A stretch of DNA of 64,000 nucleotides from Chloroflexi bacterium CFX6. GTDB lineage: Bacteria > Chloroflexota > Anaerolineae > Anaerolineales > Villigracilaceae. Location: positions 1 through 64,000 of the forward strand of contig SZPG01000010.1 of the NCBI GenBank assembly GCA_030263595.1, given 5' to 3'. The translations under genes and the position numbers were made by a program. The notes beneath the pieces are model-generated. The model was not told where the DNA came from. It did no database searches and saw only the letters and a program-made list of their open reading frames with translations. This document shows, in pieces, positions 43,358-51,513 of this stretch (positions within the stretch are counted from its first letter, which is position 1; each line of letters begins with the position of its first letter).

Positions 43358-43741
43358 ATGCTGATCGCTAACGAAGGCGCTTGCTTTGTCGGTTACCTCC
43401 TGATCTCACTGGTCATTTATTTGTGCGCAGGATATGTGTACCGCGTCAATGCCAGACGAAAGGCTGACGACCCCGAAAAAAGGGACTACCACCCCGCGGC
43501 TGTGCCGCTGTCTCTTGGGTGGCCCCTTCTGGTCCCGTTGATGGTCATTTTATTCGTCCTTCGGGCATTGGCGTACGGCGTATTCCTGATCCTTTTCACT
43601 GTGGGGCTCGTCGTCATCCGAAAACCCTTCCTGCTGGTCTGGCTGATGAAGGCAGCGACAAAGATCGGAACCATGCTCCTGAATGCAAACACCTTCCTGA
43701 TTCGTAGATTCTTTCCCGAGTCCAAACCCGCGCCCGCGTAA
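43358..43741 (+). CDS. Small membrane protein of unknown function
   Basis: A 127-residue protein that I do not recognise. Hydrophobic segments lie at about 8-25, 50-75 and 75-95. The first loop is rich in charged residues (ARRKADDPEKRDYHP) and the C terminus is basic. No signal peptide cleavage site is evident. It has its own promoter and is followed by a strong bidirectional terminator. Confidence 0.6.
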   Translation: MLIANEGACFVGYLLISLVIYLCAGYVYRVNARRKADDPEKRDYHPAAVPLSLGWPLLVPLMVILFVLRALAYGVFLILFTVGLVVIRKPFLLVWLMKAATKIGTMLLNANTFLIRRFFPESKPAPA

Positions 43742-43776
43742 ATAAAGATCCCGCCTGTCTGCGGGATCTTTATTTA
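43739..43776. terminator. Bidirectional terminator
   Basis: AAATAAAGATCCCGC pairs with GCGGGATCTTTATTT (15 bp, loop CTGTCT). The A/T-rich flanks give a T run on either strand. It ends the membrane protein gene and, from the other side, the gene starting at 44237. Confidence 0.9.
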
Positions 43777-44237
43777 TCGTGAATATTACGAACCCTGGGG
43801 AAATATAAATGATAGGGAATCATCATCAGGAAACCGATGGCGATCACGATCTGTCCCGCCAGCACGCCGCCGGATTGCCACGGACCGAAATACGGCACCA
43901 TCGGCAACAGGTGCGAGCCCAAGCCGAACACGTCCGCCATGCCGGTGAAGACCGAGACAACGTACCCCGTGCCGACCAGGCGCATCCCAATATCGGCGAC
44001 GATGCTGCGCGGCTCCCTTCCCCACAACGCCACCAGACCGACGTAACCGCCGATGCAGATCAACCCCAATCCGATCAGGAACACGGCGATCTGGATGAAC
44101 CCGACCACCGGGCTGCGATCCCAGCCGAACCAGCCGGGCTTGGCGCCAACAGTGAAGACAAACAAGCCGAACAACACCGCGATCAGGCTGAAGCGGATAC
44201 GCAGGTATGAGATGCGAATATCGGGTCCGCCGTTCAT
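43770..44237 (-). CDS. Four-helix membrane protein of unknown function
   Basis: A 155-residue protein with about four membrane helices (FSLIAVLFGLFVFTVGA, FIQIAVFLIGLGLICIGGY, IGMRLVGTGYVVSVFTGMA, GGVLAGQIVIAIGFLMMIPYHL). Not recognised. The ATG at 44237 overlaps the stop of the dipeptidase gene (ATGA), so it is translationally coupled to it. Confidence 0.75.
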   Translation of the reverse strand: MNGGPDIRISYLRIRFSLIAVLFGLFVFTVGAKPGWFGWDRSPVVGFIQIAVFLIGLGLICIGGYVGLVALWGREPRSIVADIGMRLVGTGYVVSVFTGMADVFGLGSHLLPMVPYFGPWQSGGVLAGQIVIAIGFLMMIPYHLYFPRVRNIHDK

Positions 44238-45325
44238 GCCGGAAAATTTCTCCTCAGGAAGCGCAGCCAATTCCCGCCCATGACGTTCGCCGCGTCGGTT
44301 TCGCTGTATCCTCGCTCGATCAGTTTCGCCGCGATGAGCGGCAGGTCGGCGACCGAATCGAGTTCGGGAGGAATGGACTGCAAACCGAATCCCCCGTCGA
44401 AGTCCGAGCCGATGGCGGCGTGGAGGGAATCTCCCGCCAACTGGCAGACGTGGTCAATGTGCGCGATCAACGCCTCCAGCGGGACCTCTTCGCGGCGGCT
44501 GCCGTTACTGCGCAGCCATCCCGCCTTGAGGAACGCATTGTACGGCATCAACCCGATGACGCCTTCGCGTTCGAGGACGCCGCGGATCACGCCGTCCGAT
44601 AGATGACGATTCGTCTCTGCGCCGCGCAGGAGCGCCGCGCAATTGGCATGGGACGCCATGACCGGTCCTTCGTAACGTTCGAGCGATTCGTACGCGGCGG
44701 GTTCGTCCATGTGGCTGAGGTCGAGGATGAAGTTGAAGTCCGCCATCGTTTTCAGAAGTTGACGACCTTCGTTCGTCAATGGTCCCGGCTCGTCGGTGCC
44801 GCCGCAGTAGCGCGTGCCCGCCCAGGCAAGACCGATCATGCGCAGACCCAGGTCCCACCACTCGGAGAGTTCGCGCGGGGAGCGGATCGCGTCCGCGCCT
44901 TCCATGAGGAGGATCAAGCCGACGGGATGCCCGCTGGAATCGTGATCAGGGTTGGACCAATGCCCGACGACGGAATCCAGTTCCGGGGTCGAGGTAATGA
45001 GGCGGAATTTGTCGGGGTGGGAATCGGTAAATTTGCGGTAGACATCCACCTGCTCGCGATGGAGGCGATACGCGGAGTCGGAATCGGTATACAGGAGGGT
45101 TTCGCCCGGTTCCTTTTTTCTGAGGGGCGCCGCGAATAACGTCGCAAAGGCAAGCGCCACTCCGCCCTGCTGGTACTCGGGCCAACCCAGGAGACAATCG
45201 CCGTTGCGTTCGGGAATTTCCGTGCCAGCCTCGAGGCGACGGGTCTCTTTTACGGAGCGCGTGTAATCGCGGCCAAAGGTAAGGATGTTCCAGGCAATAT
45301 CCTGATGCGCGTCTATGATCAGCAT
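44234..45325 (-). CDS. Renal-dipeptidase-like (M19) membrane dipeptidase
   Basis: A 363-residue zinc dipeptidase. First metal ligands IIDAHQDIAW (His and Asp, about 5-9), bridging Glu in LLMEGADAI (about 145), then LDLSHMDEPAA, MASHANC (His about 235), and the C-terminal IGSDFDGGFG (about 300). M19 enzymes hydrolyse dipeptides including D-amino-acid forms. It is the first cistron of a two-gene unit with the membrane protein at 43770. Confidence 0.92.
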   Translation of the reverse strand: MLIIDAHQDIAWNILTFGRDYTRSVKETRRLEAGTEIPERNGDCLLGWPEYQQGGVALAFATLFAAPLRKKEPGETLLYTDSDSAYRLHREQVDVYRKFTDSHPDKFRLITSTPELDSVVGHWSNPDHDSSGHPVGLILLMEGADAIRSPRELSEWWDLGLRMIGLAWAGTRYCGGTDEPGPLTNEGRQLLKTMADFNFILDLSHMDEPAAYESLERYEGPVMASHANCAALLRGAETNRHLSDGVIRGVLEREGVIGLMPYNAFLKAGWLRSNGSRREEVPLEALIAHIDHVCQLAGDSLHAAIGSDFDGGFGLQSIPPELDSVADLPLIAAKLIERGYSETDAANVMGGNWLRFLRRNFPA

Positions 45326-45328
45326 TTC

Positions 45329-45358
45329 ACAAAAGAACGTCCCGCTCAGGCGGGACGC
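45329..45358 (-). terminator. Terminator of rpsA
   Basis: On the minus strand GCGTCCCGC pairs with GCGGGACG (8 bp, loop of 4), followed by TTCTTTTG. It lies directly after the rpsA stop codon. Confidence 0.8.
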
Positions 45359-45365
45359 TCTCGCT

Positions 45366-46685
45366 CTACCCGGTTTCGGAGGTTTCTTCGGTCGTTCCCC
45401 CTGTGGAAGCGTCGGGAGCGTCCTGTCCCTCGGCGGGTTTCGATTCGTCGCTGGCAGTTTCTTCGTGTTCCATCGAGTCGAGTTCGGCGGTCATCAATTT
45501 GAAGTCCTTGTCGGCGAAGGCGGCGGAATCCACCTTGCGCAGGCTCAAACCGATGCGGTGCTGTTCCGGGTCAATGCGGATGACGCGCAGGCTTTTGACG
45601 TCGCCCTCTTTGAGGACTTCCTTGGGATGTTCGATGCGGCTCTCGGAGATCTCGGAGATGTGGATGAGTCCTTCGATGTCGCCTTCGAGGCGGGCGAACG
45701 CGCCGAATTTGGTCAGGCGGGTGATGACGCCCTCGACCAACTGCCCGACGCTGTATTTTTCCAGGCGTTCCTTCCAGGGATCGTTCAACAGGGCGCGGAT
45801 GGAGAGACCGATGCGCTTCTTTTCGCGGTCAATGTTGATGACCTTGACCCTGACCTCCTGCCCCACTTCGAGCGCCTCGCGCGGATGTTCGATGTGATCC
45901 CAGGAAATTTCGGAAAGGTGCACGAGGCCGTCGGCGCCGTTGACGTTGATGAACGCCCCGAAGGTGGCAAGACTGGTGACGCGCCCGGTGTACACCTCGC
46001 CCTCCTGCAATTCCTCCAGCACGCGTTCCTTGATGGATTGGCGCGTCTCCGCGGTGGCGGCTTTTTCGGAGAGAATGAGGCGGCGGCGTTCGCGATCCAC
46101 CTCGATCACGCGCACAGAGATGGGCTGTCCGACCATTTTTTGCCAGCGTTGTTCGGGGGTGTCGCCGATGGATTGCGTGCGGCGGAGCGCGCTGATCTGC
46201 GAGGACGGCACAAACCCGCGCAGTCCCTCCACCGAAACGATCAACCCGCCCTTGTTGAAGCCGATGATCTTGCTTTCGATCACATTGCTCTCTTCGAGCA
46301 TTTTTTCGACGTTATCCCAGGAGATCTGCTCCTGCGCGCGTTTGAGGGAGAGAACGACGTTGCCGTTGGCGTCCTCCGGGCTGATCACATACACGTAAAC
46401 TTCCTGCCCGACTTCCAACGCTTCGCGCTCCTTAGCCGACAACTGCTCCAATTCCTTGCCCGACACCAACCCCTCGGACTTCGCGCCGATGCTGACGAGG
46501 ATCTGCGATGGGGTGACGCTCGCAATATGCCCCTTGCGGATCTCGCCCGCCTGGGGCAGATCAATGTTAAGTTCCTGCTCCTTGAGCAGGGATTCCATCG
46601 TTAGATTGTTGCTGTTGCTGGATTGCTCTCCCTGCGGTTTGGGATCGCTCCCCTGAGCGGGCAGGGTCTGATTAGGTTCTGTCAC
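45366..46685 (-). CDS. rpsA: 30S ribosomal protein S1
   Basis: A 439-residue mRNA-binding ribosomal protein with four S1 repeats (about 45-115, 130-205, 220-290 and 305-375), e.g. GRVTSLATFGAFINVNGADGLVHLSE and GVITRLTKFGAFARLEGDIEGLIHISE. N-terminal Gln/Ser-rich and C-terminal Glu/Thr-rich tails flank them. The length fits the four-domain forms of non-proteobacteria. It is a single gene with promoter and terminator, separate from the short S1 protein at 17688. Confidence 0.95.
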   Translation of the reverse strand: MTEPNQTLPAQGSDPKPQGEQSSNSNNLTMESLLKEQELNIDLPQAGEIRKGHIASVTPSQILVSIGAKSEGLVSGKELEQLSAKEREALEVGQEVYVYVISPEDANGNVVLSLKRAQEQISWDNVEKMLEESNVIESKIIGFNKGGLIVSVEGLRGFVPSSQISALRRTQSIGDTPEQRWQKMVGQPISVRVIEVDRERRRLILSEKAATAETRQSIKERVLEELQEGEVYTGRVTSLATFGAFINVNGADGLVHLSEISWDHIEHPREALEVGQEVRVKVINIDREKKRIGLSIRALLNDPWKERLEKYSVGQLVEGVITRLTKFGAFARLEGDIEGLIHISEISESRIEHPKEVLKEGDVKSLRVIRIDPEQHRIGLSLRKVDSAAFADKDFKLMTAELDSMEHEETASDESKPAEGQDAPDASTGGTTEETSETG

Positions 46686-46717
46686 TTGAAACTCCGGTTA
46701 CGAAAAATGTAAGTGGC

Positions 46718-46746
46718 ATTATACAAGCGAAACAGGAAGTTTGCAA
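46718..46746 (-). promoter_or_regulatory. Promoter of rpsA
   Basis: Minus strand TTGCAA (46741-46746), 17 bases, perfect TATAAT (46718-46723). It is one of the clearest promoters in the window. Confidence 0.85.
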
Positions 46747-46967
46747 CCCTGATGCGTCACACAACGGCTTCCTCGAAGTCAAGGCTCAAGGCTTATCGGC
46801 GCACGGATTATTCGCCTTTCACGGATTTTTTCCGTTCTTCGAGAAACGTAAAAGGGTCGGCGCAAATGGGCGGATTCTCATTCGACTTTTCGAAAGCCCT
46901 GCATTTGCAAAAAGAACGCGCATCGAACGGAAAGCGACAGGCTTCGTCAGGATTTTGATTCACGCGT
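46747..46967. other. Intergenic stretch without recognised content
   Basis: The interval between the rpsA and chelatase promoters shows no repeat, conserved motif or plausible gene to me. The short frames in it do not look like proteins. Confidence 0.4.
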
Positions 46968-46973
46968 TATAAT
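46968..46973 (+). promoter_or_regulatory. -10 element of the chelatase gene
   Basis: TATAAT 23 bases before the start of the chelatase gene. The -35 match is weak (TTCGTC, 19-base spacing). Confidence 0.55.
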
Positions 46974-46995
46974 CGCAATTCGGAGTTGATACCTG

Positions 46996-48096
46996 ATGCC
47001 ACCCATTTTTCCCTTTACAGCCATCGTAGGACAGGAGCGCATGAAACGCGCGCTCATTTTGAATGCCGTTGACACGCGCATCGGCGGCGTGTTGATCCGC
47101 GGCGAACGCGGCACTGCCAAATCCACTGCGGCGCGCGCGCTTGCAGCCCTGCTGCCCAAGGTCAGGGTCGTGGATGATTGCCGCTTCGGCTGCGATCCCG
47201 ACAAGCCAAACAGTTGGTGCACCGAGTGCAAGGAGCGGTTCGAGGGAAAACAGGAAGTCCCGTTCCACGTCCGCACTACGTCCTTTGTGAACCTGCCCGT
47301 CTCAGCCACGGAAGATCGCGTGGTCGGCACGCTCGACATCGAGCAGGCGATCCAGAAGGGCGAGCGTCACTTCGAACCCGGCGTCCTGGCGGGCGCAAAT
47401 CGCGGGCTTCTCTACATTGACGAAGTGAACCTGCTCGACGATCACGTGGTGGACGTCCTGCTGGACTCCGCGGCGATGGGCGTGAACGTGGTCGAACGCG
47501 AAGGCATTTCCTTCTCCCATCCCGCCCGCTTCATCCTCGTCGGGACGATGAATCCCGAAGAGGGGGAACTCCGCCCCCAATTGCTGGATCGCTTCGCCCT
47601 CTCCGTGGACATCGTGGGCATTCGCGAGGCGCGTGAACGCGTGATGATCATGGAGCGCAACATCGCCTTCGAACAGGATTCGGAAGCCTTCCGTCAACAG
47701 TGGATGCCGAGGGAACAGGAACTCTCGCGCCAGATCGAGCGCGGGCGCGAACTTATCGGGCAGGTCACACACACCAGCCGCGACCTGCTCTCCATCGCCG
47801 CGCTGACCGCTTCGTTGAACGTTGACGGTCACCGCGCGGACCTGGTCATCCTCAAAGCCGCGCGCGCCCAGGCGGCCTTCGAGGGCCGCACCAAGATCAA
47901 CGATCACGACATCGCGCTTGCGGCGGAACTGGCTCTCCCTCATCGCATCAAGCGGACTCCCTTCCAGCAGGCGGAGATGACAACCGAGCAGTTGCAGGAA
48001 CGCATCGAACAGCTGGCAGGCCAGTCGGTCCCGAATGAAGCGGAAGCGGACGAGTCCGAATCCCAGCAAAGCAAGTCCGAGGAAAAAAAAACTTAA
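46996..48096 (+). CDS. Magnesium/cobalt chelatase ATPase (ChlI-like) part of a ChlD-type gene
   Basis: A 366-residue AAA+ ATPase. It starts FPFTAIVGQERMKRALILNAV; the P-loop reads RGERGTAKSTAA (about 35-45), a cysteine-bearing insert CRFGCDPDKPNSWCTECKERF is typical of BchI/ChlI, Walker B is LLYIDEVNLLDD (about 140), and MNPEEGELRPQLLDRF follows. The frame stops at a TAA just after a run of nine A's. Reading through in the -1 frame joins it to the VWA protein at 48147. The family inserts Mg or Co into tetrapyrroles. With B12-dependent methyltransferases in the window, a role in cobalt insertion is likelier than chlorophyll synthesis, but the large subunit is not here. Confidence 0.92.
   Translation: MPPIFPFTAIVGQERMKRALILNAVDTRIGGVLIRGERGTAKSTAARALAALLPKVRVVDDCRFGCDPDKPNSWCTECKERFEGKQEVPFHVRTTSFVNLPVSATEDRVVGTLDIEQAIQKGERHFEPGVLAGANRGLLYIDEVNLLDDHVVDVLLDSAAMGVNVVEREGISFSHPARFILVGTMNPEEGELRPQLLDRFALSVDIVGIREARERVMIMERNIAFEQDSEAFRQQWMPREQELSRQIERGRELIGQVTHTSRDLLSIAALTASLNVDGHRADLVILKAARAQAAFEGRTKINDHDIALAAELALPHRIKRTPFQQAEMTTEQLQERIEQLAGQSVPNEAEADESESQQSKSEEKKT
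48083..48092 (+). promoter_or_regulatory. Putative programmed -1 frameshift site
   Basis: Nine A's then C. In the ATPase frame this is AAA AAA ACT TAA; slipping one base back gives AAA AAA AAC TTA and leads into the VWA frame without a stop. A AAA AAA is a well-known efficient slippery heptamer. GAGG lies just upstream and a GGGC/GCCC hairpin candidate lies about 40 bases downstream. Confidence 0.7.
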
Positions 48097-48146
48097 AACT
48101 CGAGGATGAACGCGAGGAGGGTCCGCAGGAGGGCAAGCCCGAACCG

Positions 48147-49055
48147 ATGAAACAGGACGTGTTTGCGAACACATCCGCCAATTGGTGGGAGGGCGGACAG
48201 AAGGTCAAACCTGGCGAAAAGTTCCAGCCGCGCAAGTTGAACACCCCGCTCGATAAATTAGCCCGCAAACACGCGGGCAGGCGTTCATTGACGAAGACCG
48301 AACGCAAACACGGACGTTACATCAAGGCGCGTCCCGCCGGTAAACGGAAGGACGACATCGCCTTCGACGCGACTTTCCGCGCCGCCGCGCCTTATCAAAA
48401 GAAGCGCACCGAAAAAAGAAAACGTCTTGCCTTTGCAATCGAATCGTCCGATTTGCAGCGCAAGGTGCGAGTCAAACGCGTGGCGAATTTGGTTTTGTTC
48501 TTGGTGGACGCCTCGTGGTCCATGGCGGTTGCGGAGCGGATGAACGCGACCAAGGGCGCGATCCTGTCCCTGTTGACGGATGCGTATCAACGCCGCGACC
48601 GGGTCGGGCTGATCGTCTTCCAAAAGGACCGCGCCACGCTCGTGTTGCCCCCGACCAACTCCGTGCAGCTCGCGCAACGCGCGCTGATGGATATTCCCGT
48701 CGGCGGGAAAACCCCGCTTTCCGCCGGGCTGCTCCTCGCCGCGGACGTGCTGCACCAGGAAAAAATTCATCATCCCGACATCGAGCCGCTGCTGATCGTA
48801 TTGACCGACGGCGCGGGGAACGTGTCCATCGGCGCGCTGCCCCCGCAGGAAGAGTCCTATCGTTTCGCGGAAATGATCGTGCACGAAAAGGTCAAAAGCG
48901 TGGTCATCAACATGGAGCACGCCGCCTTCGACCAGGGCCTCGCCCAACAACTGGCGAACCATCTCAAAGCGCCGTGTTACGCGTTGAGCGAATTGAAAGC
49001 CGAGAACCTGTATCACGCCGTGAAGGATGAGATGACGAGACCGATGAAGAAGTGA
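48147..49055 (+). CDS. VWA-domain part of a ChlD-type chelatase subunit
   Basis: A 302-residue VWA protein. It starts with an acidic/basic linker and has the MIDAS metal site LFLVDASWSMAVAER (about 110-125) with TDGAG near 220. It closes with the family's LAQQLANHLKAPCYALSELKAEN. It is equivalent to the C-terminal half of ChlD/BchD. The ATG at 48147 has no visible ribosome site, and the frame is open upstream to the nine-A run, so translation more likely continues from the ATPase by frameshifting, giving a fused ~680-residue subunit alongside the short ATPase. Confidence 0.88.
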   Translation: MKQDVFANTSANWWEGGQKVKPGEKFQPRKLNTPLDKLARKHAGRRSLTKTERKHGRYIKARPAGKRKDDIAFDATFRAAAPYQKKRTEKRKRLAFAIESSDLQRKVRVKRVANLVLFLVDASWSMAVAERMNATKGAILSLLTDAYQRRDRVGLIVFQKDRATLVLPPTNSVQLAQRALMDIPVGGKTPLSAGLLLAADVLHQEKIHHPDIEPLLIVLTDGAGNVSIGALPPQEESYRFAEMIVHEKVKSVVINMEHAAFDQGLAQQLANHLKAPCYALSELKAENLYHAVKDEMTRPMKK

Positions 49056-49070
49056 GCGAGAAAAACCTTC

Positions 49071-49634
49071 TCACCTCGGCGCTTCCGCCGCGAGCAGGGC
49101 TAGGATTTCCTCGGTCTTCATCACCCTTCCATAGGACTTCAACGCGGCGAGAAACGACTTATGCGCCAGTTCCGCAGGGATGACCGTCCCGCCGTAGTTC
49201 AGGTCGCGCGTCGCGCAGGCGTCCTCCGCGACCAGGATTTGAAACCCCAGGTCCGACGCGGCGCGGGCGGTCGCATCCACGCATAGATGCGTCATCATCC
49301 CGCAGACGACGACGCGCTCGATCCCCCACTCGTTCAACATTTCCAGCAGGTTCGTCCCACGGAAGGCGTTGGGATAATGCTTGTAGATGATCGGCTCCCC
49401 CTCGAAGTGCGCGACCGAATCGTGAATATCCGAACCGCTGTCCCCCTTGATGAAAAAAGCCGCTGCGGGATCCAGTGAAATGTGCTGAATGTGGACGTGA
49501 TGCCCGCCGTGTTCGCGGAAACATTGAAGCAATTGATACGCGTTCCGCGCGGCTTCCAGCGGGTTGACGAGCGGAAACTTCCCACCGGGAAAATAGTCGT
49601 TCTGGATGTCAATGACGAGGAGGGCGGTCTTCAT
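49071..49634 (-). CDS. Cysteine hydrolase, isochorismatase-like family
   Basis: A 187-residue hydrolase. LLVIDIQNDYFPGG (catalytic Asp about 9) and CGMMTHLCVDATARAA (nucleophilic Cys about 117) are the family hallmarks, with a Lys in the KHYPNAF segment completing the triad. Substrates in this family include nicotinamide, isochorismate and N-carbamoyl amines; none can be chosen here. It is convergent with the chelatase gene. Confidence 0.9.
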   Translation of the reverse strand: MKTALLVIDIQNDYFPGGKFPLVNPLEAARNAYQLLQCFREHGGHHVHIQHISLDPAAAFFIKGDSGSDIHDSVAHFEGEPIIYKHYPNAFRGTNLLEMLNEWGIERVVVCGMMTHLCVDATARAASDLGFQILVAEDACATRDLNYGGTVIPAELAHKSFLAALKSYGRVMKTEEILALLAAEAPR

Positions 49635-49779
49635 AAGGATCCTCTTTCAACGTCCAAGTATACACGCGGACGGGCGCGCCCGCCCAACACAGCATCCATT
49701 TTTCAGGTAGAATTGTCTCCACGCGTCAGGTGGAACAAACATTCATCCGCGCGTGTCTAATGGAAACAAGGAAAACCCC

Positions 49780-50970
49780 ATGCTGAATCGAACACCACCC
49801 AACAGACCCCCCAGCACGTCGAACGTGATCAAATCCTATCGCAAGAGGCGAATGCAAAGGGGTCCGCTTCTGGTCTATGGAGCCATTGCGCTGGTCGTCG
49901 TCGGCGTGATCCTGCTCGTCGTCTGGCTGATGGGACCGGGACAGCCGCTCGGCGCGATGTTCGCCACCGATACCCCCACCGTCACCGTGACCTCCACGCC
50001 CACCAACACAACCACACCCACGGCAACAGCGACCATCACAGAAACACCCACAGTCACATTCACGCCCACACCTTCCGAACCATTCCCATATACGATCCAG
50101 GAAGGCGATACGCTTCCCGCCCTCGCCGAAAGATTCAATCTCGGCGATGATGGCGTGCTTCTCATCCTCGATTACAACCCGGTCATTCTCGAAAACGACG
50201 GCATCTACTTCGTGGGACAGACGATCATCATCCCGCCTCCGGGAACCCAGCGCGCGACAGCGACCCCCATCCCAGCCAATCTCCCGCGCGGCACGCGGAT
50301 CGAATACAGCGTCCTGCCCGGCGACACACTCGCAGGCATCGCCGCCAAATTCAACAGCCGCGTGGACGACATCATCGCGGCGAACGACCTCGAGGACGCC
50401 AACGCCCTTCTGGTCGGACAAGTCCTGCAAATCCCCGCCAATCTCGTGACCGCGACCGCGACGCTTCCTCCCACATCCACGCCTGTCACTCCCACCGTGG
50501 CTGGACAGCCAACCCAAGCCGCCACCGCTTCGACCGGCGCCTCCACAACCTGCCCGGTCACGGAGAACGCCGCCTTCGTCACCGAATTGCAGACGCTCAT
50601 CAACAACGCCCGAACCAGCAATAACCTGTCCGCGTTGAACGTCAACCAGCGGCTCGCCGCTGCCGCGCAGGCACATGCGGTTGACATGCTCTGCAACAAC
50701 TACCTCAGCCACGTCGGTCTGGACGGTTCCACGCCGCAATCGCGCGTCGCCGCGCAGGGATACGCCGCCACCCTCGCGCTGGAGGACATCTACGCCCTGC
50801 ATCCCGCCTACGGCATCAACGCGCAAGCCGCCTTCAACTGGTGGATGAACGATCCCGCCCACCGCGCGGACATCCTCAACGCGGAAACGACGGAATTCGG
50901 CATCGCATACGTCGAAAACGAGGACAGCCTGCTCGGCGCCTACTTCGTCCTCGTATCCGCCAAACCGTAG
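49780..50970 (+). CDS. Membrane-anchored LysM-CAP domain protein
   Basis: A 396-residue envelope protein. A short basic cytosolic stretch and one membrane helix (about 30-53) lead to a Thr/Pro-rich tether, then two LysM modules (YTIQEGDTLPALAERFN and YSVLPGDTLAGIAAKFN) that bind peptidoglycan, a second Thr/Ala linker, and a CAP/SCP domain (about 270-395; NNARTSNNLSALNVNQ, HAVDMLCNNYLSHVG, WWMNDPAHRADILN). CAP domains in bacteria are wall-associated and of unclear enzymatic role. AGGA lies upstream of ATG 49780, which is preferred over the GTG at 49753. Confidence 0.9.
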   Translation: MLNRTPPNRPPSTSNVIKSYRKRRMQRGPLLVYGAIALVVVGVILLVVWLMGPGQPLGAMFATDTPTVTVTSTPTNTTTPTATATITETPTVTFTPTPSEPFPYTIQEGDTLPALAERFNLGDDGVLLILDYNPVILENDGIYFVGQTIIIPPPGTQRATATPIPANLPRGTRIEYSVLPGDTLAGIAAKFNSRVDDIIAANDLEDANALLVGQVLQIPANLVTATATLPPTSTPVTPTVAGQPTQAATASTGASTTCPVTENAAFVTELQTLINNARTSNNLSALNVNQRLAAAAQAHAVDMLCNNYLSHVGLDGSTPQSRVAAQGYAATLALEDIYALHPAYGINAQAAFNWWMNDPAHRADILNAETTEFGIAYVENEDSLLGAYFVLVSAKP

Positions 50971-51132
50971 GTTCCTGGTCATTCCCCACATCCCGCGCGT
51001 ATGGCGCATTATGGGAAATCACCGATGGGTTTTTCTGGACAAATCGAGGAGCCTCATGTAAAATAACGCTCCTGTGGCGGAAAAGACGACCGCCGCTTCA
51101 TTTTGAAAAGCAGGAATTTTCGGAGGAAGACC

Positions 51133-51399
51133 TTGGCAAACATCAACTCTCAGATCAAACGGAACAGGCAGAACGAAAAACGCCGCCTGCGCAATCGCAT
51201 CGCGCGCGGCTCCGCCCGCACTGCCGTCAACAAAGCGCGCGCCGCATTCGAGGCGAATTCACCCGAAACCCGGGAAGAAGTAATGAAGGCGATCAGCGCG
51301 CTCGATAAAGCCGCCGAACAGGGCGTGATCCACAAGAACAACGCCGCGCGCCGCAAAAGCCGCCTGATGAAGAAACTCGCATCGCTCAAGACGGAATAG
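51133..51399 (+). CDS. rpsT: 30S ribosomal protein S20
   Basis: Binds 16S rRNA early in 30S assembly. 88 residues from a TTG start at 51133 (ANINSQIKRNRQNEKRRLRNR), with GGAGG seven bases upstream. The internal SARTAVNKAR and IHKNNAARRKSRL are conserved in S20. A longer ATG reading from 51103 adds ten non-conserved residues. It is followed by a strong terminator. Confidence 0.95.
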   Translation: MANINSQIKRNRQNEKRRLRNRIARGSARTAVNKARAAFEANSPETREEVMKAISALDKAAEQGVIHKNNAARRKSRLMKKLASLKTE

Positions 51400-51423
51400 G
51401 CGGTTACCCTGGCGTACGAGATC

Positions 51424-51453
51424 GCGGGAGTCTTTCGACTCCCGCTTTTGTTT
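51424..51453 (+). terminator. Terminator of rpsT
   Basis: GCGGGAGTC pairs with GACTCCCGC (loop TTTC), followed by TTTTGTTT. Confidence 0.92.
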
Positions 51454-51513
51454 AACGCGCTGCGGTTGTGGCATAATCAACGCATAGCACAGACCCATGA
51501 GGATTTTCTCTCC

